In this document: piece by piece, positions 17,649 through 27,915 of the stretch
Numbering within the stretch: position 1 is the first letter of the stretch
Layout: each line of letters opens with the position of its first letter
Assembly (NCBI GenBank): GCA_946481315.1
Contig: CAMLMH010000002.1
Coordinates: forward strand, 310,001 to 374,000
Direction: 5' to 3'
Length of the DNA: 64,000 bases
DNA from: an uncultured Bacteriovorax sp.
GTDB lineage: Bacteria; Bdellovibrionota; Bacteriovoracia; Bacteriovoracales; Bacteriovoracaceae
Program-made: the position numbers and the translations under genes
The notes under the pieces: model-generated
Told to the model about the DNA's origin: nothing
What the model saw: only the letters and a program-made list of their open reading frames with translations
Database searches by the model: none

Positions 17649-19106
17649 TTATTTAGTAAAATTGTATTCTTTTGTTTCACTCATACCGTTTCGCTTAAGA
17701 CCAATTTCGAAATGATCGATTTCGCGAATTCTTCCCAGCAAGCTTGTGAGCTCATTGAGATTTTCAATCTTTTTGCCGTTGATTGATGTAATAATGTCAT
17801 CATTTTGAATGTCCAGTTGTGAATAGACACTGCCTGGAACGACTTCTGTCATTTTAAATGACAGTGAACCATCTGGATTGGTGATTGGGATGGCCCGGGC
17901 CTGAGTCAGGACTTCAGAGATGTTAGCAATCATCTGATCTTTGAACTGACGTTTAATTGTAAAATTGTTTCCGGAATTTTTTATGCTTGGATGTGAACTT
18001 TTAAATAGTTTTTTACCCTGTTGAGGTGAAAGTACAGTCAGGCGGGGAAGAGTTGGTCCTTCATCTTCTTCACCGGCAACATATTCACAATCCCCGGTTT
18101 CCAGATTTTTCAGGATTAATTTCATCCGTCCGATTTTTGATATTTCTACACCATTGATTTGTTCACCCTCCCGAACATTCATCAGCTCAGTCTCACCGCG
18201 CACCTGAACAGAGGCAACAGATTTAACAGAGTCCTGTAATACAACTGTATCGAGCAATTTTACAGGTTGGGAAGTTGGTTTATCAGCGTCGCTACAGATA
18301 ATGCTGGCAATATCAACTCTAGGTTTACTGCTGCCGCCTTTATCGCTCTCTTTCACGTTGAATAGATTGGTCTGCGCAATTTTACTAACGTCCTGAGTAG
18401 TCGTGTCTGCTTTTTCAATAGGAAGCTGGATGTTACTTTTTACAGCGACAACCGGAGGTTGACGGTTAAAAAACAGGGCAATTCCTTTGCCGATCAGATA
18501 TGTGGCAGTGATCACCAGGAGTATCACGAAAACAGAATGAATCCTTCCCCGCGAATAAGGAGAGAAAAATCGCAAGACGACATCATTCCAGCTTAACCGG
18601 TCAATCGTCTTGAGTGGAGAACCTCCGGCGAATTTTGCTTTGATCCGGTTGGTAGCATCCTCGCGGTTAAATTTTTTAAAACTTGGAAATTTGAAGTTGA
18701 ACCTTTTGGCAGCTTCCGGTTTTTCCGGTAGAGGGTCGAGTTCATTATTTTTGTAAGCAGCATCCGGATTTTGCATTTCCTGAAAGTCATGCACGTCGGA
18801 GTCATCCGAATTATATTCGGATTCATCAGTGTAATTTAAGTCTTCATCAGTAGATTCATTTTCATCCTGGACGTTGGAAGGAACTTCTTCATAATTGGGC
18901 ATGGTTCGAGCGGCATTTTCATCGAGATCATTCTGAAATTTTTTAAGATTAAAGCCGCCTAAAGTTTTTTCAGCAAACTCTTCAGGATTTTCATCCGAAT
19001 AAGAAACATCGTCTTCTTCAGTTTCTGTAGAATCCTGTTCTTCCTCAGCTTTTTTCTTCTTGAAACGGTCGAGGAATTTAAAATCAAATTTGAATTTGTT
19101 CTTCAT
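17649..19106 (-). CDS. gspC: Type II secretion protein GspC with long acidic cytoplasmic tail and PDZ domain
   Basis: First gene of the operon, 485 residues. A charged, Glu/Asp-rich region of ~185 residues precedes the membrane helix (about 187-207, VILLVITATYLIGKGIALFF); common GspC proteins have only a short cytoplasmic segment. The periplasmic part has an HR-like domain (RVDIASIICSD, then VQVRGETELMNVREGEQING) and a C-terminal PDZ domain (VPGSVYSQLDIQNDDIITSINGKK is its core, residues ~415-440). GspC connects the inner membrane platform to GspD. No clear promoter was found in the 246-base divergent spacer to the acyl-CoA dehydrogenase gene. Confidence 0.9.
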   Translation of the reverse strand: MKNKFKFDFKFLDRFKKKKAEEEQDSTETEEDDVSYSDENPEEFAEKTLGGFNLKKFQNDLDENAARTMPNYEEVPSNVQDENESTDEDLNYTDESEYNSDDSDVHDFQEMQNPDAAYKNNELDPLPEKPEAAKRFNFKFPSFKKFNREDATNRIKAKFAGGSPLKTIDRLSWNDVVLRFFSPYSRGRIHSVFVILLVITATYLIGKGIALFFNRQPPVVAVKSNIQLPIEKADTTTQDVSKIAQTNLFNVKESDKGGSSKPRVDIASIICSDADKPTSQPVKLLDTVVLQDSVKSVASVQVRGETELMNVREGEQINGVEISKIGRMKLILKNLETGDCEYVAGEEDEGPTLPRLTVLSPQQGKKLFKSSHPSIKNSGNNFTIKRQFKDQMIANISEVLTQARAIPITNPDGSLSFKMTEVVPGSVYSQLDIQNDDIITSINGKKIENLNELTSLLGRIREIDHFEIGLKRNGMSETKEYNFTK

Positions 19107-19352
19107 GATTTAAACTTCATGTTAATTTTGAACGTTTTACTAAACTTCAAACTCACCTTCCATGGTGGATTAATATATTTACTTATCTTCTATTCTAAGA
19201 ACTTAGCGCATCAGGATCAAGGAAAAACTCTGTGACCCCAAAACTGCCCGAGCAACTTTGTCGGCTATTAGTTTTCTTTCCCTTTTTCGTAAAGATTGAT
19301 TATTCTTGATACAAGACACAAGATTTTCTTAATTTTTTATAGGTGATTAAAA

Positions 19353-21116
19353 ATGGCAAGTAATGATGGTTTACAATCGGTAGTTGGCTCATTCTTCTTT
19401 GGGGAAGTGAATGAGAGTTTAGTTTTTCCTTATCCTCATTTTTCAGATGCTCAGGTTGAAATGGCCAAAGAAATGACGGCCGCTATTGATCAATTTGCCA
19501 AAGACAATTTTAACGGTGAGAAATTTGACCGGGAATCAAAACTTCCGGAAGAAGTTATTAAGGGACTGGCCGAAATGGGGTTACTAGGATTAGGCGTTCC
19601 GGAAGAATTCGGTGGTCTTGGTCTGGACTATTCTTTGTATGCCAGGATTTTTGCCCAGGTTGCCGGATATGATGGATCAGTGGCAACGATGATAGGGGCT
19701 CACCAGTCCATAGGATACCGCGCCCTTCTAAATGAAGGTACACCAGAACAAAAAGCGAAATGGTTACCAAGACTGGCCAGCGGGGAAGTGATTGCCGCTT
19801 TTTGTCTAACAGAGCCGGGATCGGGTTCTGATGCCTACTCAATTAAAACTCGTGCGGTCGATAATAAAGATGGAACATATACCATTACGGGCCAGAAACT
19901 CTGGATTACGAACGGCGGTATGGCGGGATTCTATACGGTTTTTGCTAAAACTGAGCACGAAATTGACGGTAAAAAATCAGACAAAATTTCCTGCTTTATC
20001 GTTGAAGGGGGAATGCCAGGCCTTTCATTTGGTGAAAAAGAAAACAAGATGGGAATCAGAGCAAGTGAAACACGTGCTGTGTATTTTGATAAAGTGGTTG
20101 TTCCTAAAGAAAACATTCTTGGTGAATTAGGAAAAGGCTTTAAAATTGCCATGAATGTTTTGAACTCCGGACGACTTTCCCTTGGTGCAGGTTGTGCCAC
20201 CGGCATGCGCATGATTTTGGAACTAGCGACTAACCATGCTGCTAATCGTAAGCAGTTTGACCGCCCGATTGCTGAATTCGGTCTGATTCAGGATAAATTA
20301 ACAAAAATGGCCGCTATGACTTATGCCACTGAGTCGATTGTGTATCTCTCGACCGGTAATATGATTAAAGGCATGAGTGATTACTATATGGAAACGGCCG
20401 TCTGTAAAGTTTACGGCTCTGAATGTTTATGGTCATCCATTGATATGGCCATGCAAATCGCCGCCGGAAATGGTTATATGAAAGAGTATCCCTATGAACG
20501 AATTATGCGCGATGTTCGCATCAACATGATTTTTGAAGGAACTAATGAAATACTCCGCTGTCTGCTTGCTTTATCCGGAGTCCGAGGACCATCAGAAGAT
20601 CTGCGTGACCTAGGAAAACTTTCAGATGTTTCGACTGCCCTGCAGGATCCGATTAAGTCTTTAGGTGTCTTCACTAAGTTTGCCCGAAAACGGCTTTCAA
20701 AAATGATGGGCTCAAAACAGCTCACTAAAGCGCATCCGGAACTAAAAGAACAAGCTGAAAAATTTTCTGCCAATCTGGGAAAATTTGCTATAGCCGTTGA
20801 AGACTCACTGATGAAATATGGCAAAAAGATTATCGATAATGAGCTTCCGCAGGGACGTCTGGCCGATATGTGTATCGAATTATACGTCACTCTGGCAGTC
20901 ATTTCCCGTACGACGGCTATTTTAAACAGCTCTAAAGCGACAGCTGAACAAAAAGAGCATGTGCTTCGTTTAACAAAGTATATCTGTAAGGACTCCAACC
21001 GTAAGTTCAAACAAAATCTGAAATTGATGGCAAAAAACAGCGATAAGAGTGTGGCCAAAATTTCCGAGACCATCGTGAAGAACGGAGGCTACGGCCTTGA
21101 TATCATCGACTTCTAA
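19353..21116 (+). CDS. Acyl-CoA dehydrogenase (very-long-chain/ACAD9-like)
   Basis: 587 residues: FAD-dependent alpha,beta-dehydrogenation of acyl-CoA in fatty acid oxidation. Shows the classical signatures CLTEPGSGSDA (residues ~150), WITNGG, and the catalytic-base region MIFEGTNEILR (residues ~391-401), whose glutamate is the expected base. The C-terminal ~170-residue extension after this core is the feature of the VLCAD/ACAD9 group, which are membrane-associated dimers. Chain length is inferred, not shown. Precedes an FG-GAP lipoprotein gene that starts inside its last codons. Confidence 0.93.
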   Translation: MASNDGLQSVVGSFFFGEVNESLVFPYPHFSDAQVEMAKEMTAAIDQFAKDNFNGEKFDRESKLPEEVIKGLAEMGLLGLGVPEEFGGLGLDYSLYARIFAQVAGYDGSVATMIGAHQSIGYRALLNEGTPEQKAKWLPRLASGEVIAAFCLTEPGSGSDAYSIKTRAVDNKDGTYTITGQKLWITNGGMAGFYTVFAKTEHEIDGKKSDKISCFIVEGGMPGLSFGEKENKMGIRASETRAVYFDKVVVPKENILGELGKGFKIAMNVLNSGRLSLGAGCATGMRMILELATNHAANRKQFDRPIAEFGLIQDKLTKMAAMTYATESIVYLSTGNMIKGMSDYYMETAVCKVYGSECLWSSIDMAMQIAAGNGYMKEYPYERIMRDVRINMIFEGTNEILRCLLALSGVRGPSEDLRDLGKLSDVSTALQDPIKSLGVFTKFARKRLSKMMGSKQLTKAHPELKEQAEKFSANLGKFAIAVEDSLMKYGKKIIDNELPQGRLADMCIELYVTLAVISRTTAILNSSKATAEQKEHVLRLTKYICKDSNRKFKQNLKLMAKNSDKSVAKISETIVKNGGYGLDIIDF

Positions 21117-22863
21117 GTTATTTCTTTTTTCAGTACTGCCGGTCCTGATATTGTCCGGCTGTGCTGAAAAAAAAATTCGACCAATTCCAAAATCCCACAT
21201 TCAGGAAAAGGCCATGCCTTCTTTTGTGGCAACTCCCAGTGCACCGGCACAACTCAAATTTGCTGATAAAACAGTTGAGTTCGGTCTGGAAAACGTCAAG
21301 GCCGTTCATTTATACGCGGCTGATGTCGATCTCGACGGAGATACCGATCTGGTCACACTCGAAGATTTTGTTGATTCTCCCAAATTTTATTTTTTCGACA
21401 AAAAAACAAAAAAATTTTCACCCGGTCATAATCCATTCAATGAGATTATCCGTGCCAGTTATCTAAATTTTGTAGATATCGATCACGATGAAGTGCTTGA
21501 TGTGATTGTGGGAAATCTCAATCAAAAATCAGAGCTCTCACAGTATCCGGTAAGAATCTATAAAGGCTCCCTTAAAGACGGAAAAATTACTTATCAGCTA
21601 AAAAATGTTCTGCAAACAGGTGCCCTGCCTACCGCAGCTGTCGTTGCGGGGGATTTCAACCTTGACGGAGAAATCGATCTGTTTTTATCCAACTGGTTTT
21701 CGCAGAACGAAGATGTTCCTCGTCCCGTTCCTGATACACTGATGTACGGAAAAGGTTTTTCTTTCACTAATGTCAGTATGAACTTGAAGGACGAATATGA
21801 AAAAGACAAATCGTCCGGATTATTTCCCAACGCTACACCTACTTTCGGGGCCACGCTATGTGACGTGGATAAAAACGGGTTTGCCGATATAGTGACAGCA
21901 ACGAGTAATGGTTATTTTAATAAACTTTGGCTCAACCTCGATGGTGAATCTTTTCAGGATTTTGGCGTGGCTTCTGGTTATGCAGCTGATAATGAAGGAT
22001 CTGCCCAGTCACTTGGCGGGGGTAACTCATTTTTCTCCCTTTGTGGCGATTACAATAACGATACTCTGGTTGATATTGTCACCGGAAATCTATTTCGCGA
22101 CTCTGATCCTGAATTCAGAGATAAGTCTGCCATTCTCTCCGGATCGACCCGGTCTTTTCCTCCGAAATTCTATCGTACAGAAATTTTCGAACAAAACGGT
22201 AAAGTAGGGTACGCTGAAGGTTTGCGTCGCGGAGTCTGGATTGATTACAATCTCGATGGGCTTTCTGATCTCATTATGGCCAATTCAGGTTTTCCTCCTG
22301 ATTCACGTCTGATGTTTTTTGAACAGGAAACTGATCACGCATTCGAAGAACGTGCTCAAGAATACGGCCTCGATCTGCTGAATCCATCCGGTATCGTCAC
22401 AATCGATCTTAATAATGACGGAGCGATGGATTTCATAACCGGACAGACAAGTGTTCGGGCCTCGCATATTGAACCGCGCCTATATGTTTTTATTAATCAG
22501 ACGGCCAGGCAAAATCAGGGATCAGTCCGATTTTATCTCGAAGGACGGCGCAGTAACTCTCGCGGACTTTCTTCTACAGTTGCGCTTAATACCAATAAAA
22601 AGCGACGTCTGGCCTTCGTTGATTATGCCTCTGGTTCACTGCCTTCACAGAATGAAGAAGGTTTGTATTTCGCTTTTAAAGATGAAATTCCGGCCGAAGT
22701 TGAAGTCCGTTGGAGTTTCGGAACAGAAGACCGTTTAGGACGAGTCATTCCACTATTAAAGAAATATAAACTACCGGCAGCATCTATGAAGGGGAAACAT
22801 TCTGAATTCAATTTGTGTGATGATGGAAGAATCCTACCGCGCAAAAAGCACTGCTATCGTTAA
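21097..22863 (+). CDS. FG-GAP/VCBS repeat lipoprotein
   Basis: 588 residues, TTG start 20 bases inside the upstream gene. The start is supported by GGAGG at 21084-21088, 8 bases ahead, and by the resulting lipoprotein signal peptide (LFLFSVLPVLILSGC; acylated Cys22). At least seven calcium-loop repeats of form D-x-D/N-x-D-G are visible, e.g. DVDLDGDTD, DFNLDGEID, DVDKNGFAD, DYNLDGLSD and DLNNDGAMD, predicting a beta-propeller. The C-terminal part resembles the ASPIC/UnbV-type domain (SLPSQNEEGLYFAF, VEVRW). Probably an outer membrane lipoprotein with a surface or periplasmic binding role; ligand unknown. Confidence 0.85.
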   Translation: MISSTSKLFLFSVLPVLILSGCAEKKIRPIPKSHIQEKAMPSFVATPSAPAQLKFADKTVEFGLENVKAVHLYAADVDLDGDTDLVTLEDFVDSPKFYFFDKKTKKFSPGHNPFNEIIRASYLNFVDIDHDEVLDVIVGNLNQKSELSQYPVRIYKGSLKDGKITYQLKNVLQTGALPTAAVVAGDFNLDGEIDLFLSNWFSQNEDVPRPVPDTLMYGKGFSFTNVSMNLKDEYEKDKSSGLFPNATPTFGATLCDVDKNGFADIVTATSNGYFNKLWLNLDGESFQDFGVASGYAADNEGSAQSLGGGNSFFSLCGDYNNDTLVDIVTGNLFRDSDPEFRDKSAILSGSTRSFPPKFYRTEIFEQNGKVGYAEGLRRGVWIDYNLDGLSDLIMANSGFPPDSRLMFFEQETDHAFEERAQEYGLDLLNPSGIVTIDLNNDGAMDFITGQTSVRASHIEPRLYVFINQTARQNQGSVRFYLEGRRSNSRGLSSTVALNTNKKRRLAFVDYASGSLPSQNEEGLYFAFKDEIPAEVEVRWSFGTEDRLGRVIPLLKKYKLPAASMKGKHSEFNLCDDGRILPRKKHCYR

Positions 22864-23059
22864 ATCTTATTTCTAGTAAGGTCGTCACAGATATAAAATT
22901 TTCTTCACATATCAAAATTCCAACGTCATTCCACTAAGTTTTAATGTTTTGCTCAAGAAGAATAGACCTGCCAGGTTGACGCTCGGGCAATGCATTTTTT
23001 CAATTTGCTTCCGATATTGCTCCTGAAAATATTTTAAAGAAATATGAAAGGAAGAATAG

Positions 23060-24772
23060 ATGAAAAATAAAAGTCTCAAGTTTAAGCTTTCAACTCTGGC
23101 AGGATTCTTACTGTGTCTTTCGGTTTTTGTCGGTCTAATTGGATTCTGGTCCTCCAAAAAAACCGTGGATCATTATCAACAAGTCACCGAATACAATTTT
23201 CCAAAAACAGTTGCCATCTATGAAATGCTGCTTAATTTTCGCATTGGAAATAATCAAATCACTAAGCTTGCAATGTCAGGTTTAAGAAAAGATGAAGCCG
23301 AAACGGTCATGCAGGTTTCAGACAATCTGTGGACACAATTTGATGAGCATAAAAAAAATTATCTCTCCAGGCCATTTGAAGAAGGCGAAAAAAAATTATA
23401 CGAGCGACTGGATCAGGCCTTAATGTCGATCAGATCCAAACAACAGGAGATCATTAAAATTTATAACAAGGCCGGTGCGAACGATATTTTTGCACAGGAA
23501 TCAATGAGCACAATTATACTTGAAGATATGGCCAGACTTGATAAAGAAATCAGAGAATCAGCTTTGGCGTTACGCAATTTTCATGGTGATCTGGCCCGTA
23601 AAAATAAATTAGCCGCCATGGAAGCTACCGAAATTGGAAACAAAATATCACTCTTCACTATTGTCTTAGGTGCCATCGTCGGACTCGTCTTTTCTTATTT
23701 TATTGCCAGTAATTTAATCAAAAAGTTAATTGAAATAAGTCATTCCCTAGATTCTGCAAGCGAGGATGTTGGAGCAGGTTCCTCTCAGATCGCCGCTTCT
23801 TCTCAGGAGCTCTCGCATGCTACTACCGAACAAGCGGCTTCTTTGCAGGAGACTGCCGCTTCGATTGAAGAAATGAGTTCCATGGTCCAAAAAAATTCTG
23901 AAAATGCTCTTAATACATTTAAGTTAGCTGAGATGAGCGCAGACACTGCTCTTCAGGGTAAAAAAGCAATTAACGAAATGATACAAACGATTGATGAGAT
24001 ATCTCAAAGTAACCAAGACATTGTACGCTCCATTAACGAAAGTAATCAGAAGATAGCTGACATTTCAGCAGTCATTAAAGAAATCGGAAATAAAACCACT
24101 GTCATAAATGATATTGTTTTTCAGACTAAACTTTTGTCTTTCAACGCCTCAGTTGAGGCAGCACGGGCCGGGGAACAGGGGAAAGGTTTTGCAGTTGTGG
24201 CCGAGGAAGTAGGTAATCTGGCGAGAATGAGTGGTGATGCTGCAAATGAAATTTCAGCAATGCTGGAAGAAAGTATCAAAAAGGTTGATTCCATTGTGCT
24301 TGAAACTAAGTTAAAAACTGAAAAGATTGTTCTATCTGGACAGTCCAAAATGTCTCAAGGGGCAACGCAGGCAAAAAAATGCAGCTCGGTACTTGAAAAC
24401 ATCGTTCATGATTCTATAGAAGTAAAAAAAATGGCTGAAGAAATTTCAAATGCCAGTAAAGAACAATCTACCGGGATAAGGGAAATCACGAAGGCCATTC
24501 ATGAGCTGGAGAATGTTACACAGCTTAATACTACTAACTCTGTCGAATCGGCTCACGCTTCTGAAGATCTTTCAAGACAAGCTTTGAACCTGAAGGCAAG
24601 TGTCAATGAGCTTTGTGATGAGGTGTACGGCAAAAATAATGTGATCAATTTTCAGCAAAAAAAAGTGGAAAGAATTTCTTCTAAAGAAAGGATAAATCAA
24701 AAATCGGATCAAAAACAAAAGAATAACAGCGCTTGTCCTAACAGCGAAGATCCAAGATTTTATGAAGTCTAG
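23060..24772 (+). CDS. Methyl-accepting chemotaxis protein, no HAMP
   Basis: 570 residues. Membrane helix 1 (residues ~10-28), a four-helix-bundle type periplasmic sensor (to ~190), membrane helix 2 (~195-215), then straight into the signalling coiled coil with hairpin tip [20 protein letters not shown] (~353-372). The space between helix 2 and the coiled coil is too short for a HAMP domain. The C-terminus lacks a CheR/CheB tether motif. Ribosome binding site AAGGA. A possible sigma-70 promoter TTGACG-N17-TTCAAT lies at 22976-23004. The stop codon directly abuts that of the convergent LysR gene. Confidence 0.95.
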   Translation: MKNKSLKFKLSTLAGFLLCLSVFVGLIGFWSSKKTVDHYQQVTEYNFPKTVAIYEMLLNFRIGNNQITKLAMSGLRKDEAETVMQVSDNLWTQFDEHKKNYLSRPFEEGEKKLYERLDQALMSIRSKQQEIIKIYNKAGANDIFAQESMSTIILEDMARLDKEIRESALALRNFHGDLARKNKLAAMEATEIGNKISLFTIVLGAIVGLVFSYFIASNLIKKLIEISHSLDSASEDVGAGSSQIAASSQELSHATTEQAASLQETAASIEEMSSMVQKNSENALNTFKLAEMSADTALQGKKAINEMIQTIDEISQSNQDIVRSINESNQKIADISAVIKEIGNKTTVINDIVFQTKLLSFNASVEAARAGEQGKGFAVVAEEVGNLARMSGDAANEISAMLEESIKKVDSIVLETKLKTEKIVLSGQSKMSQGATQAKKCSSVLENIVHDSIEVKKMAEEISNASKEQSTGIREITKAIHELENVTQLNTTNSVESAHASEDLSRQALNLKASVNELCDEVYGKNNVINFQQKKVERISSKERINQKSDQKQKNNSACPNSEDPRFYEV

Positions 24773-25579
24773 TTATTTGCTTTTTTTGATTATTTCCGAC
24801 AAGGTCAAAATACGCTCAGGCATTTTTTTGTAATTGAGGGTGCTCATGTAGATGGCCGCTGTTGGGAGTCCGGGAACCTCTTGCACTTCGAGTTTGTCTT
24901 CTTTTTTGATCAGATGATCCGGAACAACTGCGATTCCCACATCGTTTTTAACTAAAGAGATGATTGTCGAGAAGGAATCAACCATTACGATGGATTCACT
25001 CTTGGCCTTTGAAAGTTTAAAGAGATAATCATTGTTAGAGAAAACAACCCAGCGGTGCTCATTGAGTTTTTTGCGATTGATTTCAGACTTAGAAATCAAA
25101 ACCATTTTTTCTTCAAAGAGTTTTAGTGACGTCACAAGTTCTGACTGAATGTTTTCTGTTCCGAAAATAATGTCGAATTTACTTTCTTCAATGCCTGTTT
25201 TGAGTTCAGGCATATCCGCGACGTGAACAGTCACGTCGCGGTTTTCCCTTTTCAGGTAATCGGTGAGTAATGGGGTAAACCAGTTTTTCAGCAGACCTTC
25301 GAGAATCCCAATTGATAGGGGCAATTGGTCTTCTCGTTGGAAGATCTGCAGAGAGGTTTTTTCAAAACTCTGCGATGCCTGATAAAGCTCTTTTCCTTTT
25401 TCAGAGAGAATAACTTTTTTGCTTGAACGGATGATCAGTTCCTCTTGTAAGGAATCCTCAAGCAGTTTAATCTGCCGGCTGACGGCGGACTGAGCAATAT
25501 TTAATTCTTCGGCAGCCTTCGAGAAGCTCGAGTATTTTGCCGTAAGCATGAATGCCCGGAGGTAACGAAAATCAAGCAT
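24773..25579 (-). CDS. LysR family transcriptional regulator
   Basis: 268 residues, slightly short for the family (~300). N-terminal helix-turn-helix MLDFRYLRAFMLTAKYSSFS...AEELNIAQSAVSRQIK (residues 1-40), then a periplasmic-binding-protein-like effector domain (~90-265). Starts 2 bases after the stop of the A-type Fe-S protein gene, so it is cotranscribed with it rather than divergent from a target, which is unusual for LysR regulators. Effector and targets unknown. Confidence 0.9.
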   Translation of the reverse strand: MLDFRYLRAFMLTAKYSSFSKAAEELNIAQSAVSRQIKLLEDSLQEELIIRSSKKVILSEKGKELYQASQSFEKTSLQIFQREDQLPLSIGILEGLLKNWFTPLLTDYLKRENRDVTVHVADMPELKTGIEESKFDIIFGTENIQSELVTSLKLFEEKMVLISKSEINRKKLNEHRWVVFSNNDYLFKLSKAKSESIVMVDSFSTIISLVKNDVGIAVVPDHLIKKEDKLEVQEVPGLPTAAIYMSTLNYKKMPERILTLSEIIKKSK

Positions 25580-25581
25580 TC

Positions 25582-26004
25582 TTATTCCCCGTTTCCAACA
25601 ACAGGTGGAGTCTTTTCCGGTGCCGCTCTCCAGAACTTTCCGCGGAATTCGCTTTGAGAGTGATTGGTAATCACGAATCCTTCTGCGTCCTGATTGAAGT
25701 CCTGGATAAAATCTACGGATGCTTCCTGCAGGTAGAATGCAGCAAATGGATCAATGACGATGAGGAATTCTTCATCGTGGTTAGCAATTTTAACCTGGAA
25801 GTCGTCTTCCTGCAGGTCCGTAAAGCCTGCTGCATAGGTGAAACCTTCACAACCTTTTCCGCTGACAACAATACGGAAGTATTTCCCCGCAAGCGTGAAG
25901 TCATTGTCCATGATCAATTTTAATTGGGAGAGTGCGCGATCAGTGAACATAATCACTGGTGGAAGAACTAAGTCTTTGTTAACTCTATTTTGTTTAACGG
26001 CCAT
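25582..26004 (-). CDS. HesB/IscA-like A-type Fe-S carrier, degenerate (lacks C-terminal CGC)
   Basis: 140 residues with the IscA fold: FTDRALSQLKLIM at residues 20-32, FRIVVSGKGCEGFTYAAGF (43-61) with the first conserved Cys (Cys52), and the DPFAAFYL segment. The usual C-terminal Cys-Gly-Cys is absent: that region reads NHSQSEFRGKF, so Cys52 is the only cysteine. It therefore probably cannot bind a cluster in the canonical way. A Pro-rich tail follows. Cotranscribed with the LysR gene. Confidence 0.75.
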   Translation of the reverse strand: MAVKQNRVNKDLVLPPVIMFTDRALSQLKLIMDNDFTLAGKYFRIVVSGKGCEGFTYAAGFTDLQEDDFQVKIANHDEEFLIVIDPFAAFYLQEASVDFIQDFNQDAEGFVITNHSQSEFRGKFWRAAPEKTPPVVGNGE

Positions 26005-26108
26005 ACGAAATTCCCATGCGAAATTCAGTTGTTGGTGATAATGTTGTCTGTAATACGAGTACTATCCAACGGGATTAGATTTTACAAGTCAAAAAAGAGG
26101 ATTTTTTT

Positions 26109-27830
26109 ATGAAGCTCCATTACAAAATAGTCATCGATGCTCCTTCAACGCATCAAGTTCGTGTAATCATCGAAGGTCAGAAAGAAAGTTACGAACATTG
26201 TCTGGAATTTTTCCTGCCGCGCTGGAGCCCCGGGTCCTATTTAATGCGGGAGTACTCACGCCACTTGTCGAATATTATCATCGAAACAAAGAAAGGTGAG
26301 CGTTTGCATTTAGAGCAATCTGATATCTCAACTTTCACCGTGGACTGGAAAAAAAGTGGTCTTAAAACAGAAGATGATCACTTCACTCTGAGCTATATGG
26401 TTTATTGTCACGAATTAACCGTGCGAACTTCTCATGTCGATGCTTCACATGCCTTTTTGCATCTCCCTTGTCTCTTAATGGGAGTGACTAACAAACACAT
26501 TGTGGAGCCATCCCTGGAATTGGTTTTTCCTGGCTCCTGGTCGAAAGTCACAACTGGGCTAAAAGATATTTCTGTTAAACGCGAAGTCTTCTTGTACACA
26601 GCAGATAATTACGATGATCTTATCGATTCTCCTATTGAAATCGGTTGTCAGGAAACCGATGGATTTAGAGTGGGGGGAATCGATCACGAACTTGCTTACT
26701 ACGGACAACTGCTTCCGCATAAAGAAAATATCAAAGAAGACATCAAAAAAATTGTAGAGCATATTCAATCTTTCATGGGGGGAATGCCTTATGAAAAATA
26801 TACTTTTATGACTCATTTTGTGCCGGGTACATACGGCGGTCTTGAGCATCGAAACTCAACGGCCCTGCAGTTTTGTCCCACTCAAATGACCTGCAGAAAA
26901 GGATACGCCAATTACCTGGCCCTGGTTGCTCATGAATACTTTCACACCTGGAATGTAAAACGTATTCGTCCAATTGAATTTGGTCCGTTTAATTATTTAA
27001 GAGAAGCCACAACGAAACTCTTGTGGCTGGCCGAGGGACTCACATCTTTGATGGATGAACTGTTTATTTATCGCGCGGGTCTTATCACACTGGAAGAATA
27101 TCTGGACATGCAAAAAGATAACCTCAATCGTTATCTGTCCATTCCGGGAAGAAAATTTCATTCACTTGATGATTCTTCTTTTAATGCCTGGATAAAACTC
27201 TATCGCCCGGATGAAAACTCCAATAACTCCTCAGTCAGCTATTATCTAAAAGGAGGAATTGTTTTCTTTTGCCTGAATATTATGCTCGCTGATAAAGGCA
27301 AAAGCATTAATGATCTGCTTGAGTTACTGTGGAGAGATTACCAGGACAATCCACAAAGGGGTGTCACTCCGGAACAGGTCTATCACATGGTGGAACTTGT
27401 CGGTGGAGCCGATATCCGGGATAAGTTTGAAGAAATGACCAGCACGACTATTGAACTGGACCTTGAAGGAATGCTCGCCAGGGGCGGCATGAAGATTGAG
27501 TGGGAGCGCTCTGAAGCTCCATGGCTGGGGTTTGACACTGAGATGAACGCTGACCGAGTCATGGTCAAGGCCGTGACCCTGGATGGACCGGCCTATAGAG
27601 GAGGGCTCAATGCCGGTGACGAAATTATAGCGATTAACAACGTCAGGGTATTAAAAGACCGCTTTGCAGAATATGGGCGCTTTTTACGGGTTAATGAAAC
27701 TTATACATTCACCGTTTCCCGCTTATCCATGCTGACGAATATTTCCATCAATGTGGGGACTGTTCCTCCTAAAATTAAGAGCATTTCCGCTTTAGATAAA
27801 GAGCGTCTAGACCGCGTTCTCAAACCTTAA
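26109..27830 (+). CDS. M61 family glycyl aminopeptidase with PDZ domain
   Basis: 573 residues. An N-terminal beta-domain (1-160), then the zinc metallopeptidase core with HEYFHTWNVKRIRP (HExxH at about residues 274-278) and the downstream glutamate motif WLAEGLTSLMDEL (~306-318), then a C-terminal PDZ domain (~475-560, GPAYRGGLNAGDEIIAINN). No signal peptide, so cytoplasmic. Gly-specific aminopeptidase activity is known for the family; the substrate here is unknown. Confidence 0.92.
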   Translation: MKLHYKIVIDAPSTHQVRVIIEGQKESYEHCLEFFLPRWSPGSYLMREYSRHLSNIIIETKKGERLHLEQSDISTFTVDWKKSGLKTEDDHFTLSYMVYCHELTVRTSHVDASHAFLHLPCLLMGVTNKHIVEPSLELVFPGSWSKVTTGLKDISVKREVFLYTADNYDDLIDSPIEIGCQETDGFRVGGIDHELAYYGQLLPHKENIKEDIKKIVEHIQSFMGGMPYEKYTFMTHFVPGTYGGLEHRNSTALQFCPTQMTCRKGYANYLALVAHEYFHTWNVKRIRPIEFGPFNYLREATTKLLWLAEGLTSLMDELFIYRAGLITLEEYLDMQKDNLNRYLSIPGRKFHSLDDSSFNAWIKLYRPDENSNNSSVSYYLKGGIVFFCLNIMLADKGKSINDLLELLWRDYQDNPQRGVTPEQVYHMVELVGGADIRDKFEEMTSTTIELDLEGMLARGGMKIEWERSEAPWLGFDTEMNADRVMVKAVTLDGPAYRGGLNAGDEIIAINNVRVLKDRFAEYGRFLRVNETYTFTVSRLSMLTNISINVGTVPPKIKSISALDKERLDRVLKP

Positions 27831-27867
27831 AAAAAGTGATTAATTGACTTGCCTCGTCTATGATTTT

Positions 27868-27896
27868 TTGGCATAAATGAGGCGGTCAATTATAAC
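27868..27896 (+). promoter_or_regulatory. Sigma-70-type promoter for the 28-residue membrane peptide
   Basis: TTGGCA (27868-27873) and TATAAC (27891-27896) are separated by 17 bases, each one mismatch from consensus. The predicted start near 27903 gives a leader of only ~13 bases containing the ribosome binding site AAGGA. The same segment also fits a bare GG-N10-GC pattern, but the sigma-70 match is better. Confidence 0.6.
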
Positions 27897-27915
27897 TTAA
27901 AAAAGGAACATTGGT

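Noticed and set aside
22995..23030. TCCGATAT as a sigma-28 -10 before the first chemoreceptor
   Set aside because: No TAAA at the right distance.
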